A stretch of DNA of 64,000 nucleotides from Paenibacillus oralis (GCF_003863965.1 NZ_RRCN01000002.1:188569-252568), one strand, 5' to 3'. Positions 18,355 to 27,559 are shown, counted from the stretch's first letter. Numbers and translations: made by a program. The notes: a model not told the origin generated them from the letters alone.

Positions 18355-18528
18355 ATGAGAATAGAAAAACGTGATTTTTTCGATGAAGTCGAAGACTTAA
18401 TGGATAAAGGATATCAGGTTGCGATGCCTGTTGAACCGGAAGAGATGGAAGACATCCGTCGAACCATGAAGAAATCCATTGAGGAGTATAAGGCCGACAA
18501 TACAAAAAAAGAGGAGATCCGCCGATAG
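18355..18528 (+). CDS. Small acidic partner of the GNAT-like gene
   Basis: 57 residues, ATG 2 bases after the GNAT-like stop, with AGGGGAG upstream. Sequence MRIEKRDFFDEVEDLMDKGY followed by a charged helix. The tight pairing recalls toxin/antitoxin or enzyme/regulator pairs, but the gene order (enzyme first) is unusual for GNAT toxins. Not recognised. Confidence 0.5.
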   Translation: MRIEKRDFFDEVEDLMDKGYQVAMPVEPEEMEDIRRTMKKSIEEYKADNTKKEEIRR

Positions 18529-18578
18529 GATCGCGTTGGGAAGGTTAATGAAAGTTTGCTGAACTGTACGCTTTGGAT

Positions 18579-18660
18579 TATAATGATCTCAATTGAATAA
18601 ATAAGAAGTGGAAGTACCACTCAGATCTTAAACGATCTGTTTGTGGTACTTCTTTTTTTA
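18579..18660 (+). promoter_or_regulatory. Leader A module
   Basis: -10 TATAAT (18579), conserved TCAATTGAATAAAT, hairpin GTGGAAGTACCACTC to TTTGTGGTACTTC and T7. The paired arms vary together compared with other copies: GTACC here instead of GCACC, matched by GGTAC. Confidence 0.75.
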
Positions 18661-18685
18661 TTTCAGGCTTTTGGGGATAAATGAA

Positions 18686-19063
18686 ATGATATTTAAGATA
18701 GGTGGGATTGGTTTGAGTAAGGGTCTGTTTCACATGTACAGTTTGGTCTATGTGATATTTGCTTATACAGTGATGTATGAGTTCAGCTATCTCAAGCAGC
18801 AATCTTATCAAGGATGGATTGCAATTTGTATTTTAGTTGTTTTAGGAGTCCTGCTGATGAAACCTGTTCAAGCCATAGCTTCAAAAGCGGGGCAGTTGAA
18901 TAAGTTTGTCAAAATTATTATCTTTGTTGAAAACATTGCCGTATTGATTGCTGCCTGTCGGTATGAAAACGATTTGCTAATTGCTCTTTCCGGGCTATTA
19001 ATTGTGTCCATTACAATTCTCATAGGTTCAAGAAAATGGAAAATGAGAGATCAGCGCTTGTAG
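18686..19063 (+). CDS. Four-span membrane protein
   Basis: 126 residues. Hydrophobic spans include FHMYSLVYVIFAYTVMY, WIAICILVVLGVLL, FVKIIIFVENIAVLIA and LLIALSGLLIVSITILI. The start is ATG 18686 or TTG 18713 (better ribosome site, GGTGGG). Single gene behind leader A. Function unknown. Confidence 0.55.
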   Translation: MIFKIGGIGLSKGLFHMYSLVYVIFAYTVMYEFSYLKQQSYQGWIAICILVVLGVLLMKPVQAIASKAGQLNKFVKIIIFVENIAVLIAACRYENDLLIALSGLLIVSITILIGSRKWKMRDQRL

Positions 19064-19090
19064 ACTGAGTTGCAAGGGAGGGGTAATCGC

Positions 19091-19315
19091 GTGGGGTGGG
19101 TTCCATCTATACCAACGATCACCAAAGCTCATGGCAGGGACGGGAAGGAACGTTTTTATCTAGTTGCTCACCATTCATATGACATTGAAGTAATGCTCCG
19201 CGAGGCTGGCCTTGCTTCAATCGGTATTCATGCACAAGATAACGACTATCTCACTGGACATTATCGCATACTCCGGTCTTGGGAGTACAAAGAATTGAAG
19301 AAACGTTTTCCATGA
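19091..19315 (+). CDS. Hypothetical protein
   Basis: 74 residues with GTG start and AGGGAGGGG 7 bases upstream. Small alpha/beta composition (ERFYLVAHHSYDIEVMLREA). It lies between the membrane gene and the ADP-ribosylglycohydrolase, all in one direction, so it probably belongs to that operon. Not recognised. Confidence 0.5.
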   Translation: MGWVPSIPTITKAHGRDGKERFYLVAHHSYDIEVMLREAGLASIGIHAQDNDYLTGHYRILRSWEYKELKKRFP

Positions 19316-19367
19316 TTATATGCTGTAACATCTGAATAACGGTTTATTTAAGAAGCGGGGGACAAAC

Positions 19368-20411
19368 TTGCGTAAATTATTACACAAATGGTTTAGTACG
19401 CGCCAGCGCGATCCAGAAGATGGAATGGATGAATACCTTGATGCTCAAGAAACAGTAAGTGAAAACTTTCCTCGCATCCATCCCACATTCTCCGATCAGA
19501 TCCTCGGGGCCGTAGTTGGCTCCTGTGTGGGAGATGCATTGGGTGTTCCGGCCGAATTTAAAAGCAGGGACGCACTTTCGGCAAAGTCCATTGAGGGGAT
19601 GACAGGATTCGGAACCTGGAATCAACCAGAAGGAACGTGGTCAGATGATAGCTCAATGAGTTTATGTACACTCGAGGCCCTTGTGGATGGGTATTCCCTG
19701 ACCTCCATTGCCGGAAGGTTTTTAATGTGGTATAGAGAGGGATATTGGACTCCTTACGGGAATGTATTTGATATTGGAAACACTACCAAGATGGCGTTGG
19801 ATAATCTCAGCACAGTACCGTCACCTGAACTTGCAGGACTCTATGATGAATACAGCAATGGGAATGGTTCCTTAATGCGGATTCTGCCGATTTCGTTCAT
19901 CACCTACAAGATGCCATTTGAGAAGCGTATTCAGATCATCTCGGAGGTTTCGAGCATAACCCATGCCCATAGGCGTTCAATCATAGCCTGCATCATTTTG
20001 GTTGAATTTGCTTCTAATTTGCTTTGTGGAAATGATCGATTTATGAGTTATAAGATGATGCAGGATACCATTAAGGAACATTTTGGGTCTGAAATGGAAG
20101 TCACTCATTTCCCGCTCGTTTATACGGATATCTCAAGGCTGCCGGCTGATTTTATTCGTTCTGGTGGCTATGTGGTGGATACCTTGGAAGCAGCATTCTG
20201 GTGCGTGTTGAACTATCACTCTTATCGGGAAGTCGTTCTTTCTGCAGTAAACCTGGGGGGAGATACTGACACCACTGGCTGTGTTGCTGGTGGGCTTGCC
20301 GGATTAGCATTCGGTTTCGAAAATATTCCACCAGAATGGGTCAATGTTCTGGCAAGAATGGATGAAATCAAGGATCTAACTCATCAGTTTCTTAACTCCT
20401 TGGATTCTTAA
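19368..20411 (+). CDS. ADP-ribosylglycohydrolase (DraG/ARH family)
   Basis: 347 residues. Opens with a 45-residue extension, then the family core: GAVVGSCVGDALGVPAEF, the metal-binding WSDDSSM, and the signature LGGDTDTTG near residue 300. Two metal ions bind these acidic groups, and the enzyme removes ADP-ribose from proteins or nucleic acids. TTG start behind GGGGG. A decayed relative lies at 24855-24950. A role in countering ADP-ribosylating toxins is possible but not shown. Confidence 0.88.
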   Translation: MRKLLHKWFSTRQRDPEDGMDEYLDAQETVSENFPRIHPTFSDQILGAVVGSCVGDALGVPAEFKSRDALSAKSIEGMTGFGTWNQPEGTWSDDSSMSLCTLEALVDGYSLTSIAGRFLMWYREGYWTPYGNVFDIGNTTKMALDNLSTVPSPELAGLYDEYSNGNGSLMRILPISFITYKMPFEKRIQIISEVSSITHAHRRSIIACIILVEFASNLLCGNDRFMSYKMMQDTIKEHFGSEMEVTHFPLVYTDISRLPADFIRSGGYVVDTLEAAFWCVLNYHSYREVVLSAVNLGGDTDTTGCVAGGLAGLAFGFENIPPEWVNVLARMDEIKDLTHQFLNSLDS

Positions 20412-20560
20412 TCAAAAACAATTCTTGCGGTGCAGAGAATATGCCTGAAATCGTACTCTCAATAGAGGGGATATAATGTGTCTGGATGAATTGCCACGTT
20501 CAGGTAGGACTTTTTCAAGGAAGAAGAATATATCAAAATGAATAGGGAGCATGCATAACA

Positions 20561-20716
20561 ATGGATGAGAAAGAACTGCTAGAAATTAAGCAAATGGCGA
20601 TTAATTATAGCGATCCTGTCCGCGGAAAGTTGCTGGCATTAATCACTTATATCGAACTTATGACTATCGAAAGAAATACCTTAATGGAACAAATTGAGCG
20701 GCAAAATTCCAACTAA
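20561..20716 (+). CDS. Small hypothetical protein
   Basis: 51 residues (MDEKELLEIKQMAINYSDPV and on), helical and charged, with AGGGAG upstream. It looks like a real small gene from its composition. Not recognised. Confidence 0.45.
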   Translation: MDEKELLEIKQMAINYSDPVRGKLLALITYIELMTIERNTLMEQIERQNSN

Positions 20717-20743
20717 TTCAATGAATAAGATGGTGTATTGTTA

Positions 20744-20953
20744 ATGGATAAAACTTATGTAACCTGTATTATCTCAGGTTCTTAGCAACACATTTTTTAT
20801 GCGGATCAAGATAATGATGCCTCAATTAATACAAAGCCTGATAACCTGCTAGTTTATGATGGAGATCCGTATGTCAGGGTATTCGAAAATGGAAAAGAGA
20901 TCGGTTTAATAATAAATGAAGAGTTTAGAAATAAAGGTGGTTGTCCGACGTAA
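20744..20953 (+). pseudogene. Small ORF with in-frame TAG
   Basis: From ATG 20744 one frame stays open for 70 codons except a TAG at codon 14 (20783-20785). The downstream part (NLLVYDGDPYVRVFENGKEI) is convincing protein. Read as a nonsense-mutated gene. Confidence 0.45.
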
Positions 20954-20976
20954 CTCATTGAATAGGAGAGTGAATT

Positions 20977-21348
20977 ATGGAACAGTTATTACTTGTGGAA
21001 ATGTACGACACATGCTTAGAAGTGTCCATTCGTGCGGGTAAGTATAATGAGATTCTTGAAGAAGTGGAGCAGTACGCGATCGGAACTGAAAAACATTCAG
21101 TTAATGTAACTCCAATAAAAGAAGTGGACGGGTACAAGATCATTATCAAAAAAAGTGAAAATGAATCTGGAAGCTACCTTCAACACTTTGAAGAAAAGTT
21201 GCATAAAAATAAGATTGATCCGGAATATGATCCAAGGGACATACTGCTAAATCTACTGATTGAAATTACATCAAATGAAAATCATGATGATGAGACGGTA
21301 GGTACAATGGCGAAAGATCTAGTAAAAGCATATAAAGCTACATATTAG
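20977..21348 (+). CDS. Hypothetical protein
   Basis: 123 residues, ATG behind AGGAGAGTG. Acidic, with two helical parts (FEEKLHKNKIDPEYDPRDIL). Not recognised. It is the last complete gene before the IS256-type insertion. Confidence 0.5.
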   Translation: MEQLLLVEMYDTCLEVSIRAGKYNEILEEVEQYAIGTEKHSVNVTPIKEVDGYKIIIKKSENESGSYLQHFEEKLHKNKIDPEYDPRDILLNLLIEITSNENHDDETVGTMAKDLVKAYKATY

Positions 21349-21431
21349 ATAATCAGCTGTATGAAAGAGAGAGACGAATCATGAGAAAAACAATTTTTTT
21401 ACTAAGTCCGATAGGGATGATTTTCATTCTT

Positions 21432-22789
21432 GGGTCTGTCAAGAATTTTGTGTAAACGAATGTAGAGGGTGATGCTTAGAGGGGGACTCCGCCCCCCTAC
21501 CTCAAGTGCTGACCCACGCGATCAGGGAAGAAAACCGAAAACTGTAGCAGCATTTGTCCCCAGTTCTGAACACGGCCCGTCCATTTCCGTACAACGTCCA
21601 TTGTGGATAAATACAGCATTTTAAGGAGAGCCTCGTCGCTCGGAAAGATGCTTTTGCCTTTCGTCACTTTGCGCAGTTGACGGTGATAACTCTCGATCAT
21701 GTTCGTGGTGTAGATCAACTTGCGAATTTCCGGCGGGTACTTGAAGAATGTAGCGAGCTCGCTCCAGTTGTTGCGCCAAGAACGGACGATCAGTGGATAC
21801 TTTTTGCCCCACTCCTCCTCAAAGCGATCTAGCTCCACAAGCGCCGCTTCTTCGGTTGCTGCTTTGTAGATCGGCTTCAGATCGGCCGTCACCTTCTTCA
21901 AGTCCTTGTAGGACACGTAGCGCGTTGAATTACGGATTTGATGGATGATGCACTTCTGAATCTCTGTAGCGGGATAACAAGCGCTTATCGCTTGCGAGAA
22001 ACCGGTTAGATTATCGACACACGTAATGAGAATGTCTTGTACGCCGCGGTTTTTTAACTCGTTCAAGACATTGAGCCAGAACTTGGCCGACTCGTTTTCG
22101 CCAATCCACATGCCTAGGACGTCTTTATTCCCGTCCAGATCGATGCCGATGACCATGTAAGCCGCCTTGTTGACAATAGCTCCGTCTTGCTTCACTTTGA
22201 AATGAATGGCGTCGAGAAAAACAACGGCATATACGCTCTGTAGCGGCCGATTTTGCCATTCCTTAACCATAGGGATAACCTTGTTCGTCACGTTCGAGAT
22301 CAGTGTCGGGGAGACTTCGATGCCATACAACTGCTGTAGATGATCTTGAATTTCACGCGTGCTGACGCCCTTCGCGTAAAGCGCAATGATCTGTTCCTCA
22401 ATGCCTGTGACATTGGACTGATGCTTCTTCACCACAAGCGGTTCAAACTCGCCCAAGCGATCACGGGGTACGATTATTTCTTGCTCACCATACTCACTGA
22501 CGACAGTTTTCTTGCTTTTGCCATTACGGCTGTTTGACGTCGCTTTCGCCGTGATGTCGTGCTTGGCATAGCCCAGATGTGTTTCCATCTCCGCTTCGAG
22601 CATCTCCTGGATTGTTTCTGCAAACAGGTTCTTTAATGCGTTTTGAGCATCCTGTGCCGTTACCAGATTATTCTCTTTAATGAAGTCGCGCAACTGTTGT
22701 TTCGTCCAAAGTCCCATGTATTCTCCCAACCTTTCTATTAGTTCCATTTTAATAGGTTTTGGAGTTTACACAAACTATTTTACAGACTC
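21432..22789 (-). mobile_element. IS256-family insertion sequence, copy 1 (1358 bp)
   Basis: Ends are imperfect inverted repeats (GGGTCTGTC at the left, complement of ACAGACTC at the right, both followed inward by TTTGTGTAAAC). It is flanked by the 8-base direct repeat TCATTCTT at 21424-21431 and 22790-22797. Sequence and length match copy 2 at 60757-62114. Confidence 0.95.
21497..22747 (-). CDS. IS256-family transposase
   Basis: 416 residues, full length for the family, with the N-terminal block (LFAETIQEMLEAEMETHLGY) and the DDE catalytic core: VVFLDAIHFKV, VLGMWIGENESAKFW, ILITCVDNLTGF, and the conserved IQKCIIHQIRNSTRYVSYKD. Its protein sequence is the same as that at 60822-62072. Active in transposition judging by the intact frame and fresh target duplications. 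Confidence 0.96.
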   Translation of the reverse strand: MELIERLGEYMGLWTKQQLRDFIKENNLVTAQDAQNALKNLFAETIQEMLEAEMETHLGYAKHDITAKATSNSRNGKSKKTVVSEYGEQEIIVPRDRLGEFEPLVVKKHQSNVTGIEEQIIALYAKGVSTREIQDHLQQLYGIEVSPTLISNVTNKVIPMVKEWQNRPLQSVYAVVFLDAIHFKVKQDGAIVNKAAYMVIGIDLDGNKDVLGMWIGENESAKFWLNVLNELKNRGVQDILITCVDNLTGFSQAISACYPATEIQKCIIHQIRNSTRYVSYKDLKKVTADLKPIYKAATEEAALVELDRFEEEWGKKYPLIVRSWRNNWSELATFFKYPPEIRKLIYTTNMIESYHRQLRKVTKGKSIFPSDEALLKMLYLSTMDVVRKWTGRVQNWGQMLLQFSVFFPDRVGQHLR

Positions 22790-23259
22790 TCATTCTTTGC
22801 ATACCAGCAATTATAATCCAATCCCTCAAGGGCCAAAGCATAGGAGATATTTATTTCGCAGCAGCCCCTTTCATTCGGTTTATTTTTTTTCTCGACATAA
22901 AGGAAACAGGAAGTTCTATAGCGAATGCCATGCTTCATTCAAATATAGGACATGGAGTCAGGATTGGTTACTGGATCGTAGCTTGTCTACTCTTCACTAT
23001 CGGTATTTGGAGTAGTAAGTATCCGATTAAAGCACTATTCAACAAGAATGCATTTGTGGCTGGTTTGGTTGGATCGCTTACAAGCAGCCTAATTATAAGC
23101 ATAGTATTTATTATCATGAACATTGACTGAATATTTAAGGTAAAGGTCTATTATTTATGATGAAAACCGTTGAATAATTTGATCACTTGAGTAAAATGTG
23201 ATAAACAGTCATAATTGAAATAGAAGCCATACTCCGGATATCGAGGAGGGGTGATGCCA

Positions 23260-24531
23260 ATGAAAGACCAAAAAGTAACTTTTGAAGGCGAGAAGACGCC
23301 TATTTTTAAAACCTGTATTGTTTGTGGAACGACGAAAAGTGCAAATGACTTTTTAAGGCCCAAAAAAAACGGCGGATGGAGATCCGTAACTTACTGTTCG
23401 AATTGCGCAGGTTTGGACGATCTGGAACAGCGTATCCAAGAAGCAAAAAAATTAAAGGACCAAATGGATGCGCAAAGTTCATATAACTTTAACATAGAAG
23501 ATTTAGATCCATCTGCCCCCTCAATTATTCTCATATCGAAAAAGCCTAAGTATAGAATGGAATTATCCTATAATGAGGCGGTCAAATATGTTCATCAAAA
23601 AGCTGCAAGGGTCGTTAATGAAACCAAGATTTTGAAGATCTATGATAAAAAACAACTTAGGGATTTCGTAATCGAACGTGATAGTGGAATATGTTACTTT
23701 TGTGGAGAGCAAGGGGAACAAATATACCGATTAGTTCCAAAGGATAAGGGTGGTATATGGTCGCCAGCAAACTCGGTTTGTATTTGTAGATTGTGCAATT
23801 TGCTCCCAATTTCGGAGAAATTAAAGAGAATAGACAAAAATCCTCATAGGGAAATAGGTGCTCATTCTCACCTTAGAAAAGCTTGCTCAGTTTGCCAGGA
23901 AATGCGCAATAAAAATGAATTTGTATATAGTTCGATCTGCAAAAGTTGTTGGAAAACCCGTCTTAACCTTAAAGAGCATCCGTCACTTAATATGGAAATC
24001 AAAAAGTCATTGTCCGTTATAGATCGCCTTAATATTAAGAATGTTATTCGATCCATGGAATTTATTATGCAAAAGCGGCAGTTGATCGACGATGTTAGTT
24101 TGTTACATTCAAATTCACATATCATTCAGTTATTCAAAGGCGGGAATAATAGGTGGGAATGGCGTTTCATACACACCGAGTTAGCCATTCTACTGATTGA
24201 AGAAGGGTTTTGTAAAATAGTTCCGTACTACCCGAATATTATTATTAACGTGTTCAGTCAGAATTACAAAACGTTTCGTAAGCAAATTTTACGGCGTGAC
24301 AAACATACATGCCAATACTGTGGCAAGCCTGGGCATACCATAGACCATATTCATCCAGCATCACAAGGTGGGTTCACATCGCCGCGAAATTGTGTCACGG
24401 CGTGCCTAAGTTGCAATGTTTCTAAGGCGGATACAACACTCGATCTTTTTTTGGTTAATGAACAGATGGAAGAGGATGGGGTACAAGAATGGAATATGGA
24501 ACAGTTGAGTTTTTCAAGGCTGAGATACTAA
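23260..24531 (+). CDS. HNH endonuclease with additional zinc-binding modules
   Basis: 423 residues; start ATG 23260 with GGAGGGG 8 bases upstream. Domains: a zinc ribbon (CIVCGTTKSANDF then YCSNC), a degenerate HNH (CYFCGEQGEQIYRLVP, lacking the histidines), another cysteine pair (ACSVCQEMRN then CKSCW), and a C-terminal intact HNH (CQYCGKPGHTIDHIHPASQG then CLSCNVSKAD). The last should bind metal and cut DNA. The repeated HNH layout suggests duplication and decay. Overlaps a small ORF at its end. Confidence 0.8.
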   Translation: MKDQKVTFEGEKTPIFKTCIVCGTTKSANDFLRPKKNGGWRSVTYCSNCAGLDDLEQRIQEAKKLKDQMDAQSSYNFNIEDLDPSAPSIILISKKPKYRMELSYNEAVKYVHQKAARVVNETKILKIYDKKQLRDFVIERDSGICYFCGEQGEQIYRLVPKDKGGIWSPANSVCICRLCNLLPISEKLKRIDKNPHREIGAHSHLRKACSVCQEMRNKNEFVYSSICKSCWKTRLNLKEHPSLNMEIKKSLSVIDRLNIKNVIRSMEFIMQKRQLIDDVSLLHSNSHIIQLFKGGNNRWEWRFIHTELAILLIEEGFCKIVPYYPNIIINVFSQNYKTFRKQILRRDKHTCQYCGKPGHTIDHIHPASQGGFTSPRNCVTACLSCNVSKADTTLDLFLVNEQMEEDGVQEWNMEQLSFSRLRY

Positions 24532-24668
24532 AAGAAAATGAACGGAAATTTCAACAAGCCGTAGTCATTGGATATACAAGGTCTATCCTATTTGTATTGG
24601 ACAGGACGAAATCAGAAAAGCTTAAAATCTTGGAGAATCTAATGACTGCTTGGGATGAGATTCAGTAG
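24489..24668 (+). CDS. Small hypothetical protein overlapping the HNH gene
   Basis: 59 residues (MEYGTVEFFKAEILKENERK and on), helical, starting 43 bases before the HNH stop in another frame with GGATGGGG upstream. Overlap and good composition suggest translational coupling. Confidence 0.45.
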   Translation: MEYGTVEFFKAEILKENERKFQQAVVIGYTRSILFVLDRTKSEKLKILENLMTAWDEIQ

Positions 24669-24774
24669 ATGTAATGAATAGTACGAAAATGAAGCGCACC
24701 TGGCAGTGGCCTGGATAGTTCGGCTGTTGCGAAGGTTGTTTAGTTTGCCGAAATGAATACAAATCTAATAGCAA

Positions 24775-24835
24775 ATGTGGAAGCACCTCTCAGACGCGTT
24801 ATTAGTCTGTAGGGTGCATTCTTGCTTTTTCATGA
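24775..24835 (+). promoter_or_regulatory. Degenerate leader A copy
   Basis: GTGGAAGCACCTCTCAGAC and, 14 bases on, GTCTGTAGGGTGCATTC: the arms still pair in part but the T run is broken. It precedes a decayed gene, so the module and its gene decayed together. Confidence 0.5.
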
Positions 24836-24854
24836 ACCCGTAAGGTGGTTGGTG

Positions 24855-24950
24855 TTTACTGAACCATAATACATTTGAAGAAGCAGTTCTAGCTGCTGTA
24901 ACCTGGGTGGAGACACTGATACCCCCAGAGCAGTAGTAAGGCTGCAGAAG
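24855..24950 (+). pseudogene. ADP-ribosylglycohydrolase remnant
   Basis: One frame reads NHNTFEEAVLAAV; after one missing base the next frame gives LGGDTDT, the ARH signature also seen in the intact gene at 19368-20411. Only about 30 codons survive. The rest up to 25140 shows no gene. Confidence 0.6.
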
Positions 24951-25150
24951 TAGCAAGAAGGAGAAGAACATTGTGACAAAGTTTGTACTTACGAAAGACT
25001 GGATCATTAATCTCGAACTGTGGAGCCGAAGCACCTCAGAGTGTTATGCGAAGAGGGAGAGATAACAGAGCATATTATAGTTCACTCGATTATGTGGAAA
25101 TGATCAAGATTTCGGAATACGACAAATACTAAGAGAGAGCAAATATTATT

Positions 25151-25330
25151 CCGTATTCAGGATTCATATGATAAAATAATGGCATACCTTTATTTTTTCA
25201 TTGCTTCAATCCTTGGGCATGAGCCGAAAAGGACATTCTAATTGTTAAATAGCGCTTATTTGAGCGGTTTATTTTTTATTCGCATTTATTGCGTCTAAAA
25301 CAACCAATCAAATTAGCGCTTTTTTTATTT
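25151..25330 (+). promoter_or_regulatory. Leader B copy 4
   Basis: TATTCC and TAAAAT (19 bases apart), then GGCATACCTTTATTTTTTC, CCTTGGGCATGAGCCG, GACATTCTAATTG, and a terminal hairpin pairing AGCGCTTATTTGA with TCAAATTAGCGCT then T7 (25250-25327). It lies upstream of the two-gene operon 25616-30070. Confidence 0.7.
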
Positions 25331-25449
25331 TCATATTGGTAAAGGAGCGATTAGTATGCAATAATTCTCAGGCGGTAGAGAAAGTCATTTTGTTAACGTT
25401 CCTGTGGCTGGTATTTTGCCAGGTTGCGGCAACCAGAGGAGGATACCTA

Positions 25450-25509
25450 ATGGCCGATGATATTTATTTGACGTATTTTAACAAATATAGCCGGATCTTT
25501 CTTGTATAG
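25450..25509 (+). CDS. Possible 19-residue leader peptide
   Basis: ATG 7 bases after the strong site AGAGGAGG, encoding MADDIYLTYFNKYSRIFLV. It lies between leader B copy 4 and a leader-A-like hairpin, upstream of the 642-residue gene. It could be a leader peptide or a gene remnant. Confidence 0.3.
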   Translation: MADDIYLTYFNKYSRIFLV

Positions 25510-25512
25510 GTA

Positions 25513-25583
25513 TGTTTTAAATAATTCAATACGAAGTGTCATCAAATAGCGGCTCCTGTATAAATTACAGGTCCGCTTTTTCT
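25513..25583 (+). promoter_or_regulatory. Leader A-like hairpin
   Basis: Conserved ATAATTCAATACGAAG followed by a hairpin AGCGG-CCTGTA / TACAGG-CCGCT and T5. The GCACC core is replaced, but position and initial sequence fit the leader A family. It is 33 bases from the next start codon. Confidence 0.5.
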
Positions 25584-25615
25584 ATTTCAAAAAATATGAG
25601 AGTGAGGAAATTTCA

Positions 25616-27544
25616 ATGGATTTAAATTGTATTACATACGAACTTTTTCCTAGTATTAACTTTTCTCTTATGCAGGAGATCATTGCTTTCTCTGAACAGA
25701 AGAATGTAGCAGTTTTGAAATTCTCGAAAATGTACAATCTAGAATACATCGGGGAGCTTGCAGAGCGTTGGCAGGATCGAGGAATCATTAAAGATAATCG
25801 GGATCTTCTCGCATTGATTTTGGCCATTATGCAATCCTCATCAGGAACTTTTTTGTATGACCAAAAGAAATTGTTCATCAAGAGCGTATGCGAGTATTTG
25901 AAAAATCATTGGCATGCTCCATCTGCAGCTGCCATTTTGAACTATGGCCGAAGAGACCTGGAAAGTGTGCCGGAATTGAGTCATATTCTCGACGTGCTGG
26001 TTACGTCCTCAGAAACGTTCGATAGTGAATCGGAACGGGTATTATTAATTTCTCTACTTTCCGATTTCCACGCAGCTCAAGCAACAAACCATGAGCTTCG
26101 TAACTACATCCTAAAGCAGATCGATGAAATGCAGCTGAGTCTTACCAACATTCATGTGGAATATCCACTTTTGCTTCTTTTAAGTGGGGTATATAGAGAT
26201 CTTAACAAGCCGACTTCCAAAGAATTTAAAACGAAAGGTATGTCCCGGCTCCTTCAGGTTATTTCGTCTCTCCGGACAAAAGAGATCACCAGAGATAATA
26301 ACTACCCTGCAAGCCAGGTTCTAGGTGTCAAGCGCAACGACATTACGGTCATTAATTTCTACCTTGCATATGAAAATACGCCGAGGAACCATTCCATTAC
26401 AAATCCCGGGTTTGAACGGATCAAGGATAATTTCCTCGATGTCCATTTTACATCAGAACTCGATGTACCAGAGCAAGTTATCCGTATACTGGATAACATG
26501 ATCCTGGAATTTGAGAAGGATAAAAGTGAAGGTCATCCTCTGCGCTTCCTTCTTCGACGGCTTACGCACCAGGAAACAAAAATATTTCCGAACCGGAATA
26601 ATTTAAAACTTCTCGTCGAAAAAGCTAAAGATATCCTTTTCCTCCATCTGAACGAATCCTATGTATCTTTACTCCAAGAAGAGGTTGTAGAGGGCAAGTT
26701 GAGGCTTGAAATCATCGAGAGACTCTTAGAGTCGTACAAAATGACCAAAGAGCAGTTTGACTACCTTGAACATCTTAGGGAGATGCTCGGTATAAATTTT
26801 GAGGTGACGAAGACCTACACGGAAATGTGCTTGGAGCATGGTTACATTTTTTTGGACCAAATTGACGACTTGGAAGAGCGCGGTATGACGAGATTTATTA
26901 TCGAAATTCTGAAAGAGAAAGAATCGTTCGCTGAGTTACTTGATTTCTTGGAGCGGGTGAAGGCTATTTACCACCGTTTTTTGGCTGAAGAGGTAGTGTT
27001 CAACCGGCTAAAGTCTAAGATGTCAGACGACCTGAAGAAACGCCTATATGTGATTTATTTGAATGCCTTGTATACATACAATGCAAGCAAGTATCCGGAA
27101 AGAGTCTTTGACATGCTGAAGAATGTTGAGTTCATCAATCTATTCGAGCTTTCAGATGCAGATATTGATGGCATTGAACGGAAATTGTATAACAGCAAAC
27201 TCCTTTCGGAATACCAATTAAAAATGATTCGAGAAAAATATATGACTCCGGAGGAACTTGAGGAGCTTCGGATTAAAGAGCTGTGTAAAGAATTGAAGAG
27301 TTGCTCGCGGTATAGTCTCTCCACCTTTGCAGGAAAGCATTGGAGCAAAATGATGGAAAACGAAAGCCTTCGAACTGCCTTTATTGAAAGTCTTATTTCT
27401 CTTGAAACGAAAGATAATTTTGACGTAGGTAGAATGCTATTCGTATTCTATAAATTACGTTCGAAAAACGTCTTTAATCCCGATGAGATTGCCCGAATTG
27501 AAGTTGCCGCATTGGAAAAAACCCAAAAAATCAAAATAGCTTAG
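25616..27544 (+). CDS. Large helical protein of unknown function (642 aa)
   Basis: ATG behind GTGAGGAAA. 642 residues, almost wholly predicted helical, leucine- and glutamate-rich, without signal, membrane span or recognisable catalytic motif. Repeating helical pairs (LFLHLNESYVSLLQEEVVEG; LDFLERVKAIYHRFLAEEVV) suggest an alpha-solenoid scaffold. The next gene starts 15 bases after its stop, so the two form an operon and probably a complex. I do not recognise a family. Confidence 0.65.
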   Translation: MDLNCITYELFPSINFSLMQEIIAFSEQKNVAVLKFSKMYNLEYIGELAERWQDRGIIKDNRDLLALILAIMQSSSGTFLYDQKKLFIKSVCEYLKNHWHAPSAAAILNYGRRDLESVPELSHILDVLVTSSETFDSESERVLLISLLSDFHAAQATNHELRNYILKQIDEMQLSLTNIHVEYPLLLLLSGVYRDLNKPTSKEFKTKGMSRLLQVISSLRTKEITRDNNYPASQVLGVKRNDITVINFYLAYENTPRNHSITNPGFERIKDNFLDVHFTSELDVPEQVIRILDNMILEFEKDKSEGHPLRFLLRRLTHQETKIFPNRNNLKLLVEKAKDILFLHLNESYVSLLQEEVVEGKLRLEIIERLLESYKMTKEQFDYLEHLREMLGINFEVTKTYTEMCLEHGYIFLDQIDDLEERGMTRFIIEILKEKESFAELLDFLERVKAIYHRFLAEEVVFNRLKSKMSDDLKKRLYVIYLNALYTYNASKYPERVFDMLKNVEFINLFELSDADIDGIERKLYNSKLLSEYQLKMIREKYMTPEELEELRIKELCKELKSCSRYSLSTFAGKHWSKMMENESLRTAFIESLISLETKDNFDVGRMLFVFYKLRSKNVFNPDEIARIEVAALEKTQKIKIA

Positions 27545-27559
27545 TGGAGGTAATAATAC

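Larger units (their letters stand above)
21381..23130 (+). pseudogene. Membrane-protein gene interrupted by an insertion sequence
   Basis: The 5' part starts at ATG 21381 (MRKTIFLLSPIGMIFIL) and runs into the insertion at 21432. The 3' part resumes at 22790 after the 8-base duplication TCATTCTT and continues (CIPAIIIQSLKGQSIGDIYF and further) to 23130. Joined, it encodes a protein of about 130 residues with four hydrophobic spans. The insertion disrupts it; a hybrid start inside the IS end (ATG 22759) could still express the 3' part. Confidence 0.75.

Noticed and set aside
20744..20953. In-frame TAG as a recoded codon
   Set aside because: No sign of pyrrolysine or suppressor machinery; ordinary nonsense decay is simpler.
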